Of a stretch of 64,000 bases of DNA, positions 8,381 through 16,447 are shown piece by piece; position 1 is the stretch's first letter; each line of letters begins with the position of its first letter. The notes beneath the pieces are model-generated. The model saw nothing but the letters and a program-made list of their open reading frames with translations, was not told where the DNA came from and made no database searches. The stretch is from positions 1-64,000 of the forward strand of contig JAFZRS010000002.1 of the NCBI GenBank assembly GCA_017619715.1, given 5' to 3'. Both the position numbers and the translations under genes were made by a program. Source of the DNA: Oscillospiraceae bacterium. Lineage in GTDB: Bacteria; Bacillota; Clostridia; Oscillospirales; Oscillospiraceae.

Positions 8381-8449
8381 ATGCGGCAAACCGCACAGCA
8401 AAGGAATTGCGAGAATCTCTCCGTCAATTCTGTTGAAGATCTGCGATAG
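8381..8449 (+). CDS. Possible 22-codon ORF coupled to the ABC gene
   Basis: ATG at 8381 lies 3 bases after the ABC transporter stop, with GGGGGTGA just upstream, and reads 22 codons to TAG at 8447-8449, shortly before the terminator. The peptide is polar (begins MRQTAQQRNCENLS) with a single Cys. Its position at the end of a maturation/export operon makes it a conceivable precursor or vestige, but it has no leader-core organisation that I can recognise and may simply be 3' UTR. Confidence 0.22.
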   Translation: MRQTAQQRNCENLSVNSVEDLR

Positions 8450-8465
8450 TGACACACCAAAAAAG

Positions 8466-8493
8466 GATCCGTGGCTTCATAAAGCCACGGATC
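8466..8493. terminator. Bidirectional terminator after the ABC cassette
   Basis: A 12-bp stem GATCCGTGGCTT / AAGCCACGGATC with a 4-base loop, flanked by A-rich and T-rich runs, between convergent genes. Confidence 0.85.
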
Positions 8494-8512
8494 TCTTTTG
8501 CGATAAAAACAC

Positions 8513-9289
8513 TCAATGGAGGGTATCGTCCTCAAACCGCTCACAAAACCGCGCGGAAAACGAGGGTTCGATCCCGGCGGCATACAGATGAGAGCAGTCG
8601 CCGAAGCGGGTACAGCGCCACATGGCGATCCCCTTTTCCCGCTCCTCGGTATATAGCTCCGTCACTGACGTTGGGAGAGCGGCAGTCCCGTGCCACAACA
8701 CGAAGGGGGACACACCCCACAGGTGGCTGAGCAACACACCGGTAAGACCGAAGTGGCAAAACAGCGCCAGCGTATCGTCATTGTTTCGCTCCGCGCGGTA
8801 ATGCCCGTCTTGTTGCCGCACGTAGCCGTGGGACGAGAGCAGTTCGTCCAGTCCGCGGCAGACGCGCTCATAGACCGCCTCCATGTCGCTGCAGCGCGCC
8901 ACCTCGCTGCGGCGCCAGCCGTGCTCGGTATGATAGTCGGACGAGGCGTAATAAAATCGCGGCAGCATATCCCAGGCGATGCGATGGCAAAACGTGCCGT
9001 CCGTCAATCGGCGTGTATCAGGAAACGCCTCTTGCAGTACAGGTGAATCGTTCACGTCCACTTTGGCGGGAAACTCTCGCAGCCACTCCAGCGTGACCGC
9101 CGTGCGGCCTGTGGCGCGCAACGTGTAGTCCGCCGTCTCCTGCGCCCGCCCCAGCGGTGAAACGTAGATATAATCGAGCCTCTCGCCGCGCAGATACTCC
9201 GCCAACGCGGCTGCTTCGATCCGCCCCCGCTCCGTCAGGCAGTCATGCTCGTAGTCGGGATCACCGTGCCGAATCAGCAGCAATCGCAT
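8513..9289 (-). CDS. Histidine phosphatase family protein (phosphoglycerate mutase-like)
   Basis: 258 residues. The catalytic RHG motif is at residues 7-9 (MRLLLIRHGDPDYE), followed by LTERGRIEAAALAEYL and the second motif region SPLGRAQETADYT, and CHFGLTGVLLSHL supplies the late catalytic His. This superfamily covers phosphoglycerate mutases and many phosphatases; the substrate cannot be read from the sequence. The pta stop codon is one base upstream of its start ATG, so it is probably translated by coupling with pta. Confidence 0.82.
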   Translation of the reverse strand: MRLLLIRHGDPDYEHDCLTERGRIEAAALAEYLRGERLDYIYVSPLGRAQETADYTLRATGRTAVTLEWLREFPAKVDVNDSPVLQEAFPDTRRLTDGTFCHRIAWDMLPRFYYASSDYHTEHGWRRSEVARCSDMEAVYERVCRGLDELLSSHGYVRQQDGHYRAERNNDDTLALFCHFGLTGVLLSHLWGVSPFVLWHGTAALPTSVTELYTEEREKGIAMWRCTRFGDCSHLYAAGIEPSFSARFCERFEDDTLH

Positions 9290-9290
9290 C

Positions 9291-10271
9291 TCAATCCAGT
9301 CCCAGTGCGGCGGTAATGATTGCCATAGAATAGACCTCCTGGGCGTTGCAGCCGCGGCTGAGGTCGTTGATGGGCGCGTTCAAGCCCTGCAGGATCGGAC
9401 CGTATGCGTCAAATCCGCCCAAACGCTGGGCAATCTTATAGCCAATATTGCCGGCGTTGATATCGGGGAAAATAAAGGTGTTGGCATGACCTGCCACCTT
9501 GGAGTCGGGACACTTGGTCTGCGCCACCCGGGAATCCACCGCCGCGTCAAACTGCAGTTCACCGTCGATCGCCAAATCGGGTGCGGCGGCCTTCGCCTTG
9601 GCACAGGCGTTGCGCACCTTGTCCACGTCCTCGCCGGCGCCGGAACCCAGCGTGGAATAGCTCAAAAACGCCACCTTCGGGTCTACGCCGAAAACTTTGG
9701 CGGTTTTTGCCGTCTCCAGTGCAATGTCTACCAGCTCGTCCTCGTTGGGCTTGATATTGATGGCGCAGTCCGCCATGGCGAGCACTTCCTGCTCACCCGA
9801 AGCGGTGGGACGCACCAGAATGAAGCAGGAGGACACGATCTTACTGCCCGGCTTGGTTTTGATGATCTGCAGCGCGGGGCGCACGGTATCCGCCGTGGAA
9901 TAGGTCGCGCCGCCGAGCAGCGCGTCGGCATAGCCCATCTTCACCAGCATCGTGCCGAAATAATTGCCCTTTTTGAGCGCGGCACGGCACTGCTCCTCTG
10001 TCATCTTGCCCTTACGCAGAGCCACCATGGACTCGACCATCTCGTTCATCTTATCAAAGTCAGCAGGATCCATGATATCCGCGCCCTCAATGTTGAAGCC
10101 GCCCTTTGCCGCCGCCGCGCGCACCTCATCGGGATTGCCCACCAGTACGGGGGTCAAAAAATTGTCAGCAAGCAAACGGGCGGACGCTTCCAGAATGCGC
10201 TGATCCGTACCCTCGGTGAACACGATCCGCTGAGGACGTTCTTTCAATTTCTCAATCATAGACTGAAACAT
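9291..10271 (-). CDS. pta: Phosphate acetyltransferase
   Basis: Interconverts acetyl-CoA and acetyl phosphate in the acetate-forming, ATP-yielding branch downstream of pyruvate:ferredoxin oxidoreductase. 326 residues, the short Pta form without the N-terminal DRTGG/P-loop regions. Recognisable stretches are RIVFTEGTDQRILEA at the N-terminus, GGATYSTADTVRPALQIIKTKPG and FPDINAGNIGYKIAQRLGG. AAGGAGG precedes the ATG. The usual ackA partner is not adjacent; a histidine phosphatase is instead. Confidence 0.94.
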   Translation of the reverse strand: MFQSMIEKLKERPQRIVFTEGTDQRILEASARLLADNFLTPVLVGNPDEVRAAAAKGGFNIEGADIMDPADFDKMNEMVESMVALRKGKMTEEQCRAALKKGNYFGTMLVKMGYADALLGGATYSTADTVRPALQIIKTKPGSKIVSSCFILVRPTASGEQEVLAMADCAINIKPNEDELVDIALETAKTAKVFGVDPKVAFLSYSTLGSGAGEDVDKVRNACAKAKAAAPDLAIDGELQFDAAVDSRVAQTKCPDSKVAGHANTFIFPDINAGNIGYKIAQRLGGFDAYGPILQGLNAPINDLSRGCNAQEVYSMAIITAALGLD

Positions 10272-10323
10272 GTTTCTTCCTCCTTATTCCCGGCCGGGCT
10301 TTTTCCGCCCGACTACGGTTGTC

Positions 10324-10352
10324 ATTCTATCATTCCCGGCGGAAAATGTCAA
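10324..10352 (-). promoter_or_regulatory. Promoter of pta
   Basis: TTGACA (10347-10352), 17-bp spacer, TAGAAT (10324-10329) on the minus strand. Confidence 0.85.
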
Positions 10353-10412
10353 TTTCCCCAGGAGGGATTTGTCGCGCTTTCTTCCCCGCCGCCGCAATGC
10401 GGTTCACACAGC

Positions 10413-10445
10413 AAAACTCCCGAAGCGTACCGCTCCGGGAGTTTT
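10413..10445 (-). terminator. Terminator of nhaC
   Basis: A 15-bp stem with one mismatch (AAAACTCCCG... pairing with ...CGGGAGTTTT), placed just after the nhaC stop on the minus strand. Confidence 0.8.
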
Positions 10446-10460
10446 GTATCTGCGGAATAA

Positions 10461-12050
10461 TTACGTGTTCGCTTTCTTCTTGGAAGAAACGGCCTTGACG
10501 ATCACCAGAAGTGCGATCGTGAGGACTGCTCCCACAGCCAGGCAAATGATCCAGTTCTGGATAAAGCCTGCCAGCACGTAGCAGACAAAGCTGATGCCCG
10601 CCACAGACAGCGCGTAGGGCAACTGTGTGGACACGTGCTGAATGTGGTCGCAGTTGGCGCCGGCGGAGGCCATGATGGTGGTATCGGAGATGGGGGAGCA
10701 GTGGTCGCCGCACACAGCGCCGGCGAGGCAGGCGGAGATGCCGATCATCAGCAGCTCCGGTGCGTTGGCAAATACCGGCAGCACAATGGGGATCAGGATA
10801 CCGAAGGTGCCCCAGGATGTACCGGAGGCAAACGCCAGACCCAGCGCCACCAGGAAGATGACCGCCGGCAGCATGGCGAACAATTCGCTTGCCGCGCCCT
10901 CAATCAAACCCGCCACATAATCGGCGGCGCCCAGCAGACCCGTCATATTCTTCAGCGTCAGCGCAAAGGTGAGGATCAGCATGGAGGGCACCATGGCGAT
11001 AAAGCCCTTGGTGATGCAGGCAGACGCCTCTTTGAATGTGATCACCCGACGGCAAAGCAGATAGATGTAGGTAATCAGCACCGCCACGATACAGCCCCAG
11101 GGCAGACCCACGGAGGCGTCCGTATCGGCAAAGGAGTCGATAAAGCTGGCTCCGCTCCAGAAGCCGCCCACATACATCATACCGATGACGCAGAAAACGA
11201 CCAGCGTGATAACCGGGAAGAGCATATCCCAGACAGAGGCGCGGGGTTTTTGCTCCTCGTTCTCCTCGCTCAGCGCGCCTAACTCACCTTGAAGAGCCTT
11301 CATCTCGGCGGCCGCCATGGGACCGTAATCCACGCCCAGAATAGCAAGGGTGATGACAAAGACGATGGTCAGCAGTGAGTAGAAATTATAAGGAATCGCC
11401 TGGATAAACAGCTGAATGCCGTTGACGCCCAGATCCTGCGCGGTAGCAGAGACGGCTGCCGCCCAGGAGGATACCGGCGCGATCATGCAGACGGGAGCGG
11501 CCGTGGCGTCGATAATAAAAGCCAACTTTGCCCGGGAGATCTTCTGCCTGTCGGTAACGGGGCGCATAACGGAGCCCACGGTGAGACAGTTAAAATAGTC
11601 GTCAATGAAAATCAGCACGCCCAGCAAAAACGTAAAAAGCAGTGCGCTGACCCGGCCGCGGACATGCTTGACCGCCCAGCGTCCGAACGCGGCGGAACCG
11701 CCGGCGGTGTTGATGAGCGCCACCATGATGCCCAGCAATACCAGGAACATGAAGATACCGGCGTTCCAACCGTCGGCAATCGCGCCGAGAAAACCGTCGT
11801 TGAGCATGGTGTCCAGCGACGCCACCGGAGCGTAATTGCCCACGAACAGCGCGCCTGCCAGAATGCCTACAAAGAGGGAAATATAGGTCTCCTTGGTGAC
11901 CAGCGCCAAAATAATGGCAACCACCGGCGGAAACAGCGACCAGATCGTGCCGGCAAACTCGCCGCCGACTGTCAGCTTGGCGACCGCCATCAAAATAACG
12001 ATGACTGCAATCGCGGCAGTGTAGCCGATCCAAGTTCCTTTCCTATTCAT
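10461..12050 (-). CDS. NhaC-family Na+/H+ antiporter
   Basis: Integral membrane protein of 529 residues with about 12 hydrophobic segments. NhaC-family stretches are visible: FIDDYFNCLTVGSVMRPVTDR, with the conserved acidic residues in the membrane, and GTSWGTFGILIPIVLPV near the C-terminus, plus CGDHCSPISDTTIMAS. It would exchange Na+ for H+ to control pH and sodium gradient; the next gene on the same strand is a Na+-coupled transporter. Some relatives exchange substrates such as malate/lactate, which cannot be excluded. It has its own promoter. Confidence 0.87.
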   Translation of the reverse strand: MNRKGTWIGYTAAIAVIVILMAVAKLTVGGEFAGTIWSLFPPVVAIILALVTKETYISLFVGILAGALFVGNYAPVASLDTMLNDGFLGAIADGWNAGIFMFLVLLGIMVALINTAGGSAAFGRWAVKHVRGRVSALLFTFLLGVLIFIDDYFNCLTVGSVMRPVTDRQKISRAKLAFIIDATAAPVCMIAPVSSWAAAVSATAQDLGVNGIQLFIQAIPYNFYSLLTIVFVITLAILGVDYGPMAAAEMKALQGELGALSEENEEQKPRASVWDMLFPVITLVVFCVIGMMYVGGFWSGASFIDSFADTDASVGLPWGCIVAVLITYIYLLCRRVITFKEASACITKGFIAMVPSMLILTFALTLKNMTGLLGAADYVAGLIEGAASELFAMLPAVIFLVALGLAFASGTSWGTFGILIPIVLPVFANAPELLMIGISACLAGAVCGDHCSPISDTTIMASAGANCDHIQHVSTQLPYALSVAGISFVCYVLAGFIQNWIICLAVGAVLTIALLVIVKAVSSKKKANT

Positions 12051-12108
12051 TGTGTATCTACCTCCTATGGTGCTAAATTGTATATTTATTCATTTATGAG
12101 TTTTCTGC

Positions 12109-12137
12109 ATTTTACAGATATTTCCCGATTTTGTCAA
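12109..12137 (-). promoter_or_regulatory. Promoter of nhaC
   Basis: TTGACA (12132-12137), 17-bp spacer, TAAAAT (12109-12114). The 5' UTR has AGGAGG before the ATG. The 217-bp gap up to the NSS gene holds no clear terminator. Confidence 0.85.
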
Positions 12138-12267
12138 GGCATTGCGCGCTTTTTCCCTAAATCACACAAGGATTTGCCAAAACAGTTTTGAATATTTGTC
12201 AATATCTTCCTGCATTTCTCGTGTATAGGGGGCGCCGGCCGGTGCTTTGCGCCGTATGCGCATCTCA

Positions 12268-13695
12268 TCAGCCGAAGAACGCACGGATCTGGCCCCACAG
12301 GATCAGGGCGATCACAGCCGGGGCAATGTATCGCACACAGATGCGATAAAACCGGTATGTCTTGAACCGATTGTCTTCTTGCTCCACCTCCGCACGGATC
12401 GTTTCCGGCTTTATCACCCAGCCGATCATCACGCAGGTGAGCAGGGCGCCCAGCGGCATCAGCAGACCCTCGGACAGCATATCCAAAAAATCCAGCCAGC
12501 AGTCGCAAAAGGCGGGAATCTTCTCCGCTCCGGCGAAGAAACGTTGAAAAGGCACCCACACGCCGTTGCCTCCCAGTCCGTCGGCACAAGTGATGGCGCA
12601 CAGTGCCCCGGACAGGACTGTCAGGCACAGCACGGCAGGCCAGCGGCGGCGCTTTTTGTCGCCCTTTTGCCGCTGCCGATCCGTCCAATACGCCACAGGG
12701 ACTTCCAGCATGGACACCGACGATGCCAGCGCCGCCAAAATCACCAGCCCGTAGAAAATGATCCCGAACACGAAGCCCATCTGTCCCATACCGCTGAACA
12801 CGTCCTGCAAGGTGATGAACAGCAGCGCCGGTCCCTGCATGGCGCTCTCCGGCGCGCCCAGTGCAAATGCCGCCGGCAGTACCGCCATGCCCGCCAGCAG
12901 CCCCACCGCCGTATCGCACAGCACGATGGTCACCGCGCTGCGCGCCAAATGCTGCTTTTTCTCGGTATAAGAGCCGTAGGTAATCATCACGCCTGCCGCG
13001 AGGGACAGTGAGAAAAACATCTGCCCGCCGGCGGTACGCAGCACACCCATAAAATCCTCACGCAAGGGAGTAAAGTCCGGCACGAACATGAACCGCAGTC
13101 CCGCCGCCGCGCCGGGCAGTGTGCAGGCACGCAGGATAATCACCGCCAGCATAGCCATCAGCAGCGGCATTCCCACGGAGCAAAACCGCTCGATGCCGCC
13201 CCGTACACCCAGCGCCACAATCACTGCCGTCAGCGCCATGAATATCATACCGTACACAACCGCCATGCCGCCGTCTGCCGTCGCCTCGGCAAACACCGTA
13301 GCGCCGCTTAGTCCGTTGGCGCCCCATTCCGTGCCGAATAAACACCCCACGTTCAGCACCAGATAGCGAATGCAGTAGCCGCCCAGTGCAGAGTAAAACG
13401 ACAGGATCAGCATGGCGGTCACAGGCGCCAGCGCCCCCACCCAGCCAAACCGACTGGATACCGCCCGGTAGGCAGTCACCGCATTTTGCCCCGTTTTGCG
13501 TCCCAGCGCCAGCTCACCCAACATCACCACCGCGCCGCAGACCGCCGCCAATACCAGATAGATCAGCAAAAACGCAAAGCCGCCGCCCTTGCCCATCTTA
13601 AACGGGAAGCCCCAGATATTGCCCAGACCCACCGCCGAGCCCACGGCTGCCATCAGGAAACCGAAATAGGAGCGAAATCCTTTTCTCTCTTCCAC
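12268..13695 (-). CDS. Neurotransmitter:sodium symporter (NSS/SNF) family transporter
   Basis: 475-residue Na+-dependent transporter, probably for amino acids, with the LeuT fold. The TM1 signature FLMAAVGSAVGLGNIWGFPFK contains the unwound Na+/substrate segment, TM2 continues GGGFAFLLIY and TM6 region reads FFSLSLAAGVMITYGSY. About 12 membrane segments. The start is GTG at 13693-13695 with GGAGGG 9-10 bases upstream. Substrate cannot be assigned. It lies upstream of nhaC, with a separate promoter for each. Confidence 0.9.
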   Translation of the reverse strand: MEERKGFRSYFGFLMAAVGSAVGLGNIWGFPFKMGKGGGFAFLLIYLVLAAVCGAVVMLGELALGRKTGQNAVTAYRAVSSRFGWVGALAPVTAMLILSFYSALGGYCIRYLVLNVGCLFGTEWGANGLSGATVFAEATADGGMAVVYGMIFMALTAVIVALGVRGGIERFCSVGMPLLMAMLAVIILRACTLPGAAAGLRFMFVPDFTPLREDFMGVLRTAGGQMFFSLSLAAGVMITYGSYTEKKQHLARSAVTIVLCDTAVGLLAGMAVLPAAFALGAPESAMQGPALLFITLQDVFSGMGQMGFVFGIIFYGLVILAALASSVSMLEVPVAYWTDRQRQKGDKKRRRWPAVLCLTVLSGALCAITCADGLGGNGVWVPFQRFFAGAEKIPAFCDCWLDFLDMLSEGLLMPLGALLTCVMIGWVIKPETIRAEVEQEDNRFKTYRFYRICVRYIAPAVIALILWGQIRAFFG

Positions 13696-13730
13696 CGTGC
13701 GTCGCCCTCCGTTATCCGTAAATTGAGGTC

Positions 13731-13759
13731 ATTATACACCATCGCTTACCTCCCTACAA
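13731..13759 (-). promoter_or_regulatory. Promoter of the NSS transporter
   Basis: TTGTAG (13754-13759), 17-bp spacer, TATAAT (13731-13736) on the minus strand. Confidence 0.75.
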
Positions 13760-13829
13760 GGTAAAAAACCTTTCCTCGCCGAACATCGCCTCTTTTTCGA
13801 CAGAATTTTGCATCTTTGCCCATGTTTGC

Positions 13830-13858
13830 TTGACAATTCTTTTCTTCTGTGCTATAAG
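13830..13858 (+). promoter_or_regulatory. Promoter of the malate operon
   Basis: TTGACA (13830-13835), 17-bp spacer, TATAAG (13853-13858). Transcription should begin near 13865, giving a leader of about 100 bases before the first gene. Confidence 0.85.
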
Positions 13859-13871
13859 TATAGTTGAGATT

Positions 13872-13910
13872 AGAGTAGAACAGCATGGGGGCTTGTTCTG
13901 CTCTTTTTTT
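13872..13910 (+). terminator. Terminator-like hairpin in the malate operon leader (possible attenuator)
   Basis: An 11-bp stem with one G-U pair (AGAGTAGAACA at 13872-13882 with TGTTCTGCTCT at 13894-13904), 11-base loop, then a run of T to 13910. It lies between the promoter and the first gene, so it would terminate most transcripts unless relieved. I see no leader peptide and no obvious antiterminator partner. Confidence 0.6.
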
Positions 13911-13962
13911 GCATACTTCCCCACAAGACACCAATAAATATTATATAAGAGGAGGAACACCC

Positions 13963-15072
13963 ATGGAAACCAGACCCTATGTATCCTGGGAGCTGATGAA
14001 CGCGTTTATGATCGACGTGTTCAAGGCCTACGGCGTGCCGGAGGAGGACGCCAAAATCTGCGCCGATGTACTGCTGGAGTCGGATCGCCGCGGTATCGAG
14101 AGCCACGGCTGCAACCGCTTTAAGCCCATCTACCTCGACCGCATCCAGAACGGGACGCTGCTGCCGGTCACCAAGATCGACATCGTAAAGGATACCCCCA
14201 CCACCGTGGTGATGGACGCCAACAACGGCATGGGCATGGTCGCCAGCCACAAGATGATGGAGATGCTGATTGAGAAGGCGTCCAAGTACGGCATGGAAGG
14301 CGGCGCGATCTACAACTCCACCCACTACGGCATCGCCGGCTACTGGACCACTATGGCGGAGAAGGCAGGCATGATCGGTATTACCGGTACCAACGCCCGT
14401 CCCTCCGTGGCACCCACCTGGGGCGTAGAGCCCATGATGGGCACCAACCCCCTCACCTTTACCATGCCTACGGACGAGCCGTTCCCCTTCAATTTTGACT
14501 GCGCCACCTCTATCGTGCAAAACGGCAAGATTGAGTACTATGAGCGCAGCGGCAAACCCACACCCGCCGGTCTCGTGGTTACCAAGGACGGCGGCACCAT
14601 GACCGATTCCGGTCAGATCCTCAAGGATATGCGCGCGGGCAAGTGCGCCCTTTTGTCCATCGGCGGCATCGGCGAGGAGACCGGCGGTTACAAGGGCTAC
14701 GGCTTTACCACTATCGTGGAAATCCTCTCCGCGGCACTGGCAGGCGGTCCGTTCATGAAGGCGCTCAGCGGCAAGGATGCCGAGGGCAACAATCAGTTCT
14801 ACCGTCTGGGCCATTTCTTCTTCGTCATCAACCCCGCCTTCTTCATGGGACTGGACACCTTCAAGAAAACCGCCGGCGATATCTGCCGCGATCTGCGCAA
14901 TTCCGAGAAGGCGCCCGGCGCGGAGCGGATCTACACCGCCGGCGAGAAGGAATGGGACGCCTGGCAGGATCGCAAGGATAAGGGTGTGCCCGTGGGCGAG
15001 TCCATTCAAAAAGAGCTGATCGAGCTGCGCGACCGTTTCGGTCTGGATTATCACTTCCCCTTTGAGAAGTAA
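13963..15072 (+). CDS. Malate/L-lactate dehydrogenase family oxidoreductase (Ldh_2 type), likely malate dehydrogenase
   Basis: 369-residue NAD(P)-dependent 2-hydroxyacid dehydrogenase of the family unrelated to classical Mdh (relatives: YlbC, ComC, AllD). Family signatures: ADVLLESDRRGIESHGCNRF with the catalytic His in the N-terminal region, the pocket around NSTHYGIAGYW, and PMMGTNPLTFTMPT and GYKGYGFTTIVEIL further on. The ATG at 13963 has AGAGGAGGA upstream. It is 18 bp from a malic enzyme, which favours malate as substrate; lactate or another hydroxyacid remains possible. Cytoplasmic. Confidence 0.82.
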   Translation: METRPYVSWELMNAFMIDVFKAYGVPEEDAKICADVLLESDRRGIESHGCNRFKPIYLDRIQNGTLLPVTKIDIVKDTPTTVVMDANNGMGMVASHKMMEMLIEKASKYGMEGGAIYNSTHYGIAGYWTTMAEKAGMIGITGTNARPSVAPTWGVEPMMGTNPLTFTMPTDEPFPFNFDCATSIVQNGKIEYYERSGKPTPAGLVVTKDGGTMTDSGQILKDMRAGKCALLSIGGIGEETGGYKGYGFTTIVEILSAALAGGPFMKALSGKDAEGNNQFYRLGHFFFVINPAFFMGLDTFKKTAGDICRDLRNSEKAPGAERIYTAGEKEWDAWQDRKDKGVPVGESIQKELIELRDRFGLDYHFPFEK

Positions 15073-15090
15073 GAAAGGAAGGTATACACC

Positions 15091-16263
15091 ATGGATTACG
15101 CAAAGGAATCCCTGCGCCTCCACGGCGAATGGAAAGGCAAGATTGAGGTAGTCGCCACCGTACCCACCGCCACCAAGGAGGATCTTTCCCTTGCCTACAC
15201 CCCCGGCGTGGCACAGCCCTGTCTGGAGATCCAGAAGGACATCGACAAAAGCTATGAGCTGACCCGCCGCCACAATCTCTGCGCCGTCATTACCGACGGC
15301 ACCGCCGTGCTGGGTCTGGGCGATATCGGCCCCGAGGCGGGTATGCCCGTGATGGAAGGCAAGTGCGTTCTCTTTAAGAACTTCGGCGGCGTAGACGCCT
15401 TCCCCCTGTGCGTCAAAACCAAGGACGTGGACGAGTTTGTGGAGACGGTCTACAACATTTCCGGCAGCTTCGGCGGCATCAATCTGGAGGATATCTCCGC
15501 TCCCCGGTGCTTTGAGATTGAGCGCAAGCTGAAGGAAAAGTGCGACATTCCCATCTTCCACGACGATCAGCACGGCACTGCCATCATCACGCTGGCGGGT
15601 CTGACCAACGCGCTGAAGGTGGTGGGCAAGAAGAAAGAGGACGTGAAAGTCGTCACTTCCGGCGCCGGCGCCGCCGCCATTTCCATTGTGAAGCTGCTGC
15701 TCTCCGCCGGGTTCACCGACATCGTGATGACCGACCGTCAGGGCGCTATTTACGAGGGTCGCGAGGGTCTTAACTGGATCAAGGAGGAGATGGCGACCGT
15801 CACCAACCGTCGGCAGGAGAAGGGCAAGCTGGCGGACGTAATACGCGGCGCGGACGTGTTCATCGGCGTATCCGCCCCCGGCACACTGACCACCGAGATG
15901 GTCAAGACCATGAACCGCGACGCCATCGTGTTCGCCTGCGCCAACCCCACGCCGGAGATTTTTCCGGACGACGCCAAGGCAGGCGGCGCGCGGGTGGTAT
16001 CCACCGGGCGCAGCGACTATCCCAACCAGATCAATAACGTTCTGGCGTTCCCGGGTGTATTTCGCGGCACCTTTGACGTGCGCGCCAGCGACATCAATGA
16101 GGAGATGAAGATGGCTGCCGCCCAGGCGCTGGCAGGTCTCATTTCCGATGAGGAACTCAACGAGGAATACATCATTCCCAAGGCGTTCGATCCACGTGTG
16201 GGCGCCGCCGTCGCCAAGGCGGTGGCGGACGCCGCCCGCCGCTCCGGTGTGGCACGGCTGTAA
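15091..16263 (+). CDS. Malic enzyme (malate dehydrogenase, decarboxylating)
   Basis: 390 residues, the short bacterial malic enzyme without a C-terminal Pta domain. Converts malate to pyruvate and CO2 with NAD(P)+. Visible: N-terminal YTPGVAQPC, the metal/substrate signature with [13 protein letters not shown] and [15 protein letters not shown], and the nucleotide-binding [15 protein letters not shown]. Coupled to the malate dehydrogenase gene upstream; together they can interconvert oxaloacetate, malate and pyruvate. Cofactor preference cannot be settled. AAGGAAGG precedes the ATG. Confidence 0.92.
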   Translation: MDYAKESLRLHGEWKGKIEVVATVPTATKEDLSLAYTPGVAQPCLEIQKDIDKSYELTRRHNLCAVITDGTAVLGLGDIGPEAGMPVMEGKCVLFKNFGGVDAFPLCVKTKDVDEFVETVYNISGSFGGINLEDISAPRCFEIERKLKEKCDIPIFHDDQHGTAIITLAGLTNALKVVGKKKEDVKVVTSGAGAAAISIVKLLLSAGFTDIVMTDRQGAIYEGREGLNWIKEEMATVTNRRQEKGKLADVIRGADVFIGVSAPGTLTTEMVKTMNRDAIVFACANPTPEIFPDDAKAGGARVVSTGRSDYPNQINNVLAFPGVFRGTFDVRASDINEEMKMAAAQALAGLISDEELNEEYIIPKAFDPRVGAAVAKAVADAARRSGVARL

Positions 16264-16276
16264 AAATGCACGCGAG

Positions 16277-16314
16277 AAGGCAGGTCTGCCAAATTGGCAG
16301 ACCTGCCTTTTTCT
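16277..16314 (+). terminator. Terminator of the malate operon
   Basis: A perfect 14-bp stem (AAGGCAGGTCTGCC / GGCAGACCTGCCTT), loop AAATT, then a T-run. Confidence 0.92.
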
Positions 16315-16383
16315 GCTTTTTAAGACAGTTTTCCTCCGGCGCGTCCCTTTCGTAAAAAGGCGACAGCGTTTTTCTCCAAAATA

Positions 16384-16413
16384 TTGAAAAGAATCCGCTG
16401 TTTGTGGTATGAT
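16384..16413 (+). promoter_or_regulatory. Promoter of glpP-mnmG-murT operon
   Basis: TTGAAA (16384-16389), 18-bp spacer, TATGAT (16408-16413). It places the transcript start near 16420 and supports the ATG at 16448 as the glpP start. Confidence 0.7.
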
Positions 16414-16447
16414 AATAAGAACCTATTTTAAGAGAGGACGTACCGCT

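Noticed and set aside
13870-15573. Long minus-strand open frame opposite the malate genes (567 codons)
   Set aside because: Antisense shadow of the Ldh_2 dehydrogenase and the malic enzyme.
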